A DNA stretch of 64,000 nucleotides from Brachyhypopomus gauderio (lineage: Eukaryota > Chordata > Actinopteri > Gymnotiformes > Hypopomidae): assembly GCF_052324685.1 (NCBI RefSeq), contig NW_027506988.1:91001-155000 (forward strand). Direction: 5' to 3'. This document shows, piece after piece, positions 58,073 to 64,000 of this stretch (position 1 is the stretch's first letter; the number at the start of each line of letters is the position of its first letter). The notes beneath the pieces are model-generated. The model did no database searches, had not been told where the DNA came from, and saw only the letters and a program-made list of their open reading frames with translations. The position numbers and the translations under genes are program-made.

Positions 58073-59055
58073 GTGATGGCTAAGTTACCTTGAGAAAGTA
58101 ATCCGATTACTGATTACTGATTACTCCTTTTAAAAGTAACTTAGTTACGTTACATATTACTTGATTTTAAAAGTAACTACGTTAGATTACAAGTTACTTT
58201 AGTAGTTACATTCAGCAGCAAAATAAAATTTTCCAATACTCACTTTATTGGAAGTGCATTTTTAACAGTAACAATGTATTGAAGCAGGTTCGGTAACCGA
58301 GGCAGAAACTGCTTAATCCAAAAATCCCGAGGAGGGAAACTTTATTGATAACGCAACCCTGGCGCCCCCCCCCCCCGTGTCACTTAAAGGGCAAGACTCT
58401 CCTGACATTACGTTTGTGTAGCTGCGCGGTATTATTTGTAAATTTATTTGTAAACGTAGTACAAGCGAACTGGGGTGGGTTTCCCGAAACGTTCGTAGCG
58501 CCAAGTACTTCGTAACCTCGTATGAAACGTACGAGGTTAAGAAGTACTTAGCGCTACGAACGTTTCGGGAAACCCACCCCTGTTCAGTCAGACAGCTTGT
58601 GAAACGAAATACCATTACAATTTCAAGCATTTTAAAGTAGGCGACGTTAGTCAAAATTCCAGCACTTTTCAAACGTGGAACACAAAGCAACATTAAAATT
58701 CTTCAGGTAAATGTTCCTTCCCCTGTTTTTGAGGGGTGTTTCTTTATACTACCTACCACATATCGTTACGGGAGGACACTGCAAAAAATGACTTGTAAAA
58801 CGCGCTCACGCTCTCACAGGGTCGCGCGCAGCGTGCGGAGTCGAGCGCTATGGTCAGACGCAAAAGTAGAACTGAGCCAAGAAGAAAGCAAATATATATA
58901 TTTTTACTAGGGAAAATAAAAATAGTTATTTGGATAAGTAACTTTAATCTGATTACTGGACTGGAAATAGTAGCGCGTTATATTACTCGTTACCGAAAAA
59001 AGTGATAAGATTAGTGTAACGCGTTACTAAGTAACGCGTTACTGACATCACTGTA
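58073..59055. mobile_element. non-autonomous DNA transposon-like element with inverted ends
   Basis: Both ends are rich in TTACT/AGTAA motifs. The left end reads AGTGATGGCTAAGTTACC and the right end, reversed, AGTGATGTCAGTAACGCG. They share the terminal AGTGATG and are flanked by TATATA on both sides, possibly a target duplication. The interior has no transposase. A 109-bp palindrome is nested inside it at 58472-58580, and a minus ORF at 58313-58693 crosses both without coding signature. Confidence 0.6.
58472..58580. repeat. 109-bp near-perfect palindrome (MITE-like)
   Basis: Arms 58472-58522 and 58530-58580, 51 bp each with two mismatches, around a 7-bp loop TGAAACG. The outer end reads GGGGTGGGTTTCCCGAAACG. 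Such a foldback is typical of a minimal MITE and can form a hairpin on either strand. Confidence 0.85.
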
Positions 59056-59059
59056 TATA

Positions 59060-61780
59060 TATAAAGTATATTGAGAAGTTAACTGGTTAACCACCTTTTC
59101 TTATAACCATAACACGTCCAGTGAGCCTTTAAAAAATCTGGACCTGTGTTCCTTTAGCGATTTTTTACACTGCTACATACAGTATGTTCCCTAGGAAACA
59201 GAGCCACCAGGCATTCTCGAAGTACTTAGGACCCCCACGCCACTAGGGGCCCCCCAAGAGCACCAAGATTATGAAGCGTTTGGTGCTGAGGTGGTGGTAG
59301 GGGGGGTGGGAGTTAAATGAAACTGTACTTGGGGCCCTATGAAGACTTGGGTCTGCCCTGCCAGGAAACAGTCATAAAGCAGGAGAAATGAGGACTCAAA
59401 GAAGTCATGTTGCATGACTGCACTCATGAAGTAATAACACGAATAACTTCTGGGATTGTGCAGAACGTTATTATGCATGAACATTCATTAGTCAATCAAT
59501 GCTGCATACAGTGGACAGTGTTGTATTCATAAACCCCACATCCTGAAAGTTCTTGAACATCAGGACAACACGTCTTCAACTAGCTCCCTTGAAGGCACAG
59601 GGAAGGCAAGTCTCAAGACCTGCACCAGTGCTCAGACAGTCTAACGAGCTACTTCAAGGCACCTGATTAATGACCCATTCTTCAGTTATTTATATACAAA
59701 TATATAGGAAGATCAAAATACCCTTGTATTTAAATATACACATGCCCTTGTATGTGTAAGCCTACTCAGGAAACTGCAGAGAAAATAAATAAATAAATAC
59801 AAAATCAATAAACGAAAAAGGATAATGTTCTTTTCTGTCAGTTTTATTGTATTTTAAACCAAACTTGAATTCACTGTTCTCCAAGTGCAAGAGTGATTTC
59901 ACTTTAATCTCGTGTTTGCGTTCTCTTGAATTAAGATTAACAAGGTTATTTCTTTTGAGCTATGGTTGGATCCAACTCACCATAGATTCCTAGCAGTGAA
60001 GTTGAAATATGATGAAGATAAGATGCTTTTATAGTAAAGAACAGTTCAAACGCAATACACTGATTGAAGTGTTGGTAACAACGTCTGTTGGAACCCACAT
60101 TGTCCACAAGGTGTCAGTGTTTCAACAGTTTTTGCTGTTCATTTTGCTGTTCATAAATACCAGATAATACAGATGGCAGCAGATCACTGCTTTACTAAGA
60201 AGAACCACCCCACACAGATGTATGAGTTGGAGAACAAAAAACGGTGCACGTTGTGAGAAGGGTTTGAATAGTTAGACAGTGACGGTCTTGTTGTGAGGTG
60301 TTGCTTTGGGCTGGTTTAAAGTCTTGCTGCCCTAGTCTAATTATTTCCACCATCTTAACACACCTCGTCCAGCTAGACCAGCTCAGCTGAGTCACACAAG
60401 TCTTTATAAAAATCATAATCATAGTCATGGCATAACATCTGTACATTCACCAAAACTGTATGTGCGCAGGCAGGAAACAGCTGTTCAACAAACCTCTCGT
60501 CTTCACAAACTGCAATGAGATGTTAGCGCAGCAATGCCGGACCGTACCTGATGACCTAATGGGTCATACGAATGGATCAGTATCACGTCCCCTGCCGAGT
60601 GGCACATCCAGCTACCTCCTCCATCAAACTAACACCGCCGTTTGAATCTGGTCCTGACTGTATTTAATTTTCCAGTAATCAGACGGTGATGGGGAGAGCT
60701 GGCAGAGTCCTATGACTCACCCCTCTAACAGCTTTGCTCGAAGAGCTGAAATTAATTCCAGTCAGGCTGAGGGGACTCGGGCGCAGTGCCTGACAGGCGG
60801 GAGTGGGCCTCTCCTGGGCGGCCCGTCAGCCTGTAGAGCCACTAGATGTGTGGATTAAGAGGAGGGCGCAGCACAGGCCAGACAGTGACTCAGATAACAT
60901 TTAACCGCACAATGGCACTAGAGGCCACGGCGCTGAACGCTGCCGGCTCCAGTCTCCATCGCTGTGTGAGTGGAACAGTCCTCAGTCCACAGATAAGAGG
61001 CCAAAAGGTCCCGGGCTCTTTGTTTCATTCTCTTGTTGCTGCTGGTGTGATTTCGGCTGGCTGTGGATCCTTGGGTACTGTGGGCTGGTAGGCTGATAGG
61101 CTGGTAGGCTGGTGATGTGCTAAAACCAATTTAGGGTGTCAGGTCATTACACCCATCGCAAGAGTCTATAACATTTAACTGTCTGAAGGACTTACATTTA
61201 CCTAATACATAGAGAACATTAAATAAATGAGAGAAATTACTGTTTGCACTGTGCAGTATTATAAATATCAAACAAATAGCCTTACTAGGCCATTAAACAC
61301 TTAATAACATTTCTGTTGTTCTCCTGCCAAAGGTATTGATGTTTCTCTCTCACTGCAGATAAAATTAACTTTCCAGGGGGGAAAAAAACGTGCACATTCG
61401 TTTTAAAGAGGACCGCCTGATTAATTGTAAAATATTTAGGGGAAATGCGAAGAAATGGACTGCTGGAGAGGTGTAATTATGGGATGTCGTTGCTTTGTAA
61501 CTAATGATTGTAATTGTGCACTATTAAAGACACGAGGAGGTGCTGGGGGTAGCCCTGTAGAGGAGCAGATGGGGCAGAAACCCTCCCTGTGAGCAGCGAA
61601 TCTGCCCCAGGTACTTTCTCTTCTCATCATTTACCACTTAAATCTGGTAGTTCTGAATTACAAAATGTTGCAGAAACAACTATTAACACTTTCACCTCCA
61701 GTGGGGCAAAGAAGGACACGGACGTCCTTGAATGATCAGTACACAGAAGCTGTGTGTGTAGTGTTATGATTTATGGTTAA
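59060..61780. other. intergenic, upstream of cast
   Basis: No gene supported. The stretch 60690-61100 is more GC-rich and complex than its surroundings and might be regulatory, but nothing in it identifies a function. Confidence 0.4.
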
Positions 61781-61789
61781 AATAAGGTC

Positions 61790-62560
61790 GGTCGTGCCCG
61801 GAGCACCTCCCCAGGGAGACGCTCAGGTGGCATCCGGACCAGATGAAGCACCTCTCTATATGAGGGGCAGCGGCGCTCCCGGACGATTGACCAGTAAATC
61901 GAGAGCTTTGCCTTTTGGCTGAGCTCTGTCAGCTCCGTCTCCCACAACGGTGTAGTACAGCGTCCTCAACCACACCGATCCGCCTGCCAACCTCTCGTTC
62001 TCTCCATCCCTCACTCGTGAACAAAAACCCAAGACACTTGAACTCCTCCACTTGAGGCAGGGACTCACTCCAGACCCAGAGAGAGCACTGCACCCATGTC
62101 CCACTGAGTACCATGGTCTCAGTTTTAGAGGTACTGAAATTCTGTCCATAAAAGTTATGAACATAATGGGTGCCAAAGTGCAGGCCTAACAGAATCCAGC
62201 ACCCACCGAGAACCAGTCTGACTTACTGCAGGCCATGCAAACCAAGCTGCTTCTCTGTTTGTACAGGGACTGGATAACCCGTAGCAACCGGTCCCGTACC
62301 CTGTACCCTGAAGATAACCCGTAGCAACCGGTCCCGTACCCTGTACCCTGAAGTTCTGCTTCCTCTATGGAAGGCGTGATGGTGGGATTGAGAAGATCTT
62401 CAGAGTGACATCCCCAGTCGAGGTCAGCAGATCCCCAGCCCCACTGTATACGGTGTTGGTCCCCCCCCCCCGAGTCGCCTGATGGTCTGCCAGGCAACTC
62501 AGGAGCTTGCCTGACGGTTAACCCTCTAAGCTGCTTTGTGACACTCACACTTGTATCTTG
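61790..62560 (-). pseudogene. degenerate LINE reverse transcriptase relic
   Basis: On the minus strand several frames together recall a fish non-LTR retrotransposon. They are VRDRLLRVIQSLYKQRSSLV with CSKSDWFSVGAGFCQ (62310-62180), then MFITFMDRIS, then SLPQVEEFKCLGFLFTSEG and RRIGVVEDAVLH (62070-61940). Finally, near 61860-61800, HLVRMPPERLPGEVLRA appears. Stops and frameshifts separate the pieces and large parts of the enzyme are missing, including any clear YxDD catalytic box. A tandem duplication of about 39 bp interrupts it near 62274-62352. LINE clade uncertain. Confidence 0.65.
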
Positions 62561-62571
62561 ACAAAACTGTT

Positions 62572-62615
62572 GAATTGAATTGAATTGAATTGAATTTTAT
62601 TGAATTGAATTGAGA
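62572..62615. repeat. (GAATT)n microsatellite
   Basis: A GAATT pentamer run with one interruption, next to the LINE relic. Confidence 0.9.
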
Positions 62616-62619
62616 CCCT

Positions 62620-63340
62620 TCTGGCACTGGCTTATATGTAAATAGAGAGAAAGCTTAAGAACATTCACTTAAATAAAAAAATGTTTGTATTTGGTAGAAT
62701 GGTTTATTAAGACAGTCTGCCAGGGGAACTAAGTTCACTCTGGCTGTGTTCTGATCTGAACGGCTTTCCTTCCCATCCTCACTTTGCACGAAAGGTCGTG
62801 AGTGACGCTGTGCGGGATGTGTGCCGCTCACAGGTCTCAGCTGTGCAGGCAATTAGGCCTCTGATGGCAGGGCTGGCCATGTCTGGGGCTCTGGCGACGA
62901 CTAGCAGAGATACAGATGACCTTCTGTCAGGAGATTACGGCTTATCAGCACACCGATGCTTTTGTAACTGCTCCAGTGGACCTGAACAGCTTGGCTTTTC
63001 GCGGAGCACATCTGCAAATTCATAAGTTCACATCAAAACATGCCATTGATTCAACAGCTAGCAGTGTTCTCATGCTCTAGAGTCTTTTTTGAATGTTTTG
63101 AATAAAACCTGCATTTATCCTGCCAATGGTTTTGCTTTTCCTATAGCTTCAGTCTAGAAATGTTGCTTCACACATACATAACATTTACGAGCCCCAATTT
63201 TTCGGAATTTACATCATTCAATCTAATCTCACTGTGAATAAACAAATGTTAGAATATATTTCTTCTATAGAACAAGATGATGATGTGTGATGGCAAAGAT
63301 ATGACTTTACACAACTGAGCCAGTGAACATCAGAATTTAG
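62620..63340. other. intergenic, no feature seen
   Basis: Unique-looking sequence without a supportable ORF; the 75-codon ORF at 62798-63025 has no motif. Confidence 0.4.
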
Positions 63341-63349
63341 TTTATTTTT

Positions 63350-63700
63350 TCATTCTCTTCCCCTCTCTCTCTTCTCTCTCTCCTCTCTCTCTCCCTCTCT
63401 TCTCTCTCACTCTCTCACTCTCTCCCTTCCTCTCTCCCTCCCTCTCTCTCTCCATCTCTCTCCCTCTCACTTCCTCTCTCTTCTCTCTCACTCTCTCCCT
63501 TTCTCTTCCTCTCTCTTCCTCCCTCTCTCCCTCCCTCTCTCTTCTCTCTCTCTCTCTCTTCCTCTCCCTCCATCTCTCTCTCCCTCTCTCTTCTCTCTCA
63601 CTCTCTCTCCCCCTCTCTCCTCTCTCTCTCTTCCTCCCCCTCTCTCTCCCCCTCTCTCCTCTCTCTCTCTTCCTCCCTCTCTCTTCTCTCTCTCTCTCTG
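63350..63700. repeat. polypyrimidine (CT-rich) tract
   Basis: About 350 bp of almost pure pyrimidine on the plus strand, built from CTCTCT, CCCTCT and TTCCTC motifs. It gives false Arg/Glu-rich ORFs on the minus strand. Confidence 0.95.
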
Positions 63701-63714
63701 AAACTGTTTGTGTG

Positions 63715-63960
63715 TGTCCACTCCACACGCTGTCTCCCATCAGCTCCATTGTTTGCATGGGCCTTTAATTGTGCACTCAGTCATTATTTGCTATAGCAAC
63801 GGCACAACGCTGCCCTGCCTTGCTGCCTCTGAGACTATGGGGCCGCAGAGATATGCTAATTACCCACCGTCCCTTTGGCTCCTTCTACACCATCCATACT
63901 GAAACCCTGATTGCCACGCCCCTGTTGTTACTGGCAATACATGGCTGTTGAAACACAAGT
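63715..63960. other. complex non-coding block with homeodomain/POU-like motifs
   Basis: It contains TTTAATTG, an octamer-like ATATGCTAATTA and CTATAGCAACGG in otherwise unique sequence. No coding frame is convincing. It may be regulatory; this is weak inference from motif content. Confidence 0.25.
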
Positions 63961-64000
63961 TAAGGTGGGGTGGCTACACATGCAACAGTGAGGTCAAACA

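Noticed and set aside
63342..63758. Arg/Glu-rich minus ORFs of 77-138 codons
   Set aside because: Products of the CT-rich simple tract.

Overview
This window is nuclear DNA from a ray-finned (teleost) fish. The evidence is GT-AG spliced genes, very dense CA/GA/TA microsatellites and minisatellites, degenerate Tc1-like and LINE-like relics, and a tandem pair of CD8 genes of fish type. I cannot name the species. All gene models below were spliced by eye from consensus sites and reading frame.

Layout, left to right. (1) 1-1.4 kb: the first two exons of an unrecognised gene on the minus strand, reading off the left edge. Its promoter region carries an RFX X-box. (2) 2.1-6.6 kb, plus strand: a complete zmat1-like gene with 7 coding exons, 628 aa and four U1/matrin-type zinc fingers. 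An NRF1-type site lies in its 5' region. (3) 6.6-9.8 kb: mostly featureless, with one orphan terminal-exon-like segment near 7.8-8.05 kb. (4) 9.8-15.3 kb, plus: cd8b, 6 exons, 205 aa, with minisatellites in intron 2 and in the 3' UTR. (5) 15.3-21.3 kb: AT-rich intergenic DNA with a gutted Tc1-like transposon and a short CpG-rich block. (6) 21.3-23.6 kb, plus: cd8a, 6 exons, 213 aa. (7) about 24.7-57.0 kb, minus: calpastatin (cast). I resolve 33 coding exons and 976 aa, with five A-B-C inhibitory repeats and one probable alternative first exon. (8) 57-64 kb: repeats (a 39-41 bp VNTR, a retroelement-like tail, a transposon-like element with a nested palindrome, a LINE reverse transcriptase relic, a long CT tract) and no gene I can support.

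How the genes relate. cd8b and cd8a lie in tandem on the same strand and encode the two chains of the T-cell co-receptor for MHC class I. Both tails keep a basic Cys/His motif instead of the mammalian CxCP Lck clasp. cast encodes the inhibitor of calpains. It appears to have gained an inhibitory repeat through a segmental duplication with an offset of about 4.1 kb. Every coding exon I resolved is a multiple of 3 nt. The most unusual part is the middle of cast. A linker that is one exon in the upstream duplicate is split in the downstream duplicate by an intron containing a 34-copy, 32-bp minisatellite. The next intron holds a 33-bp minisatellite.
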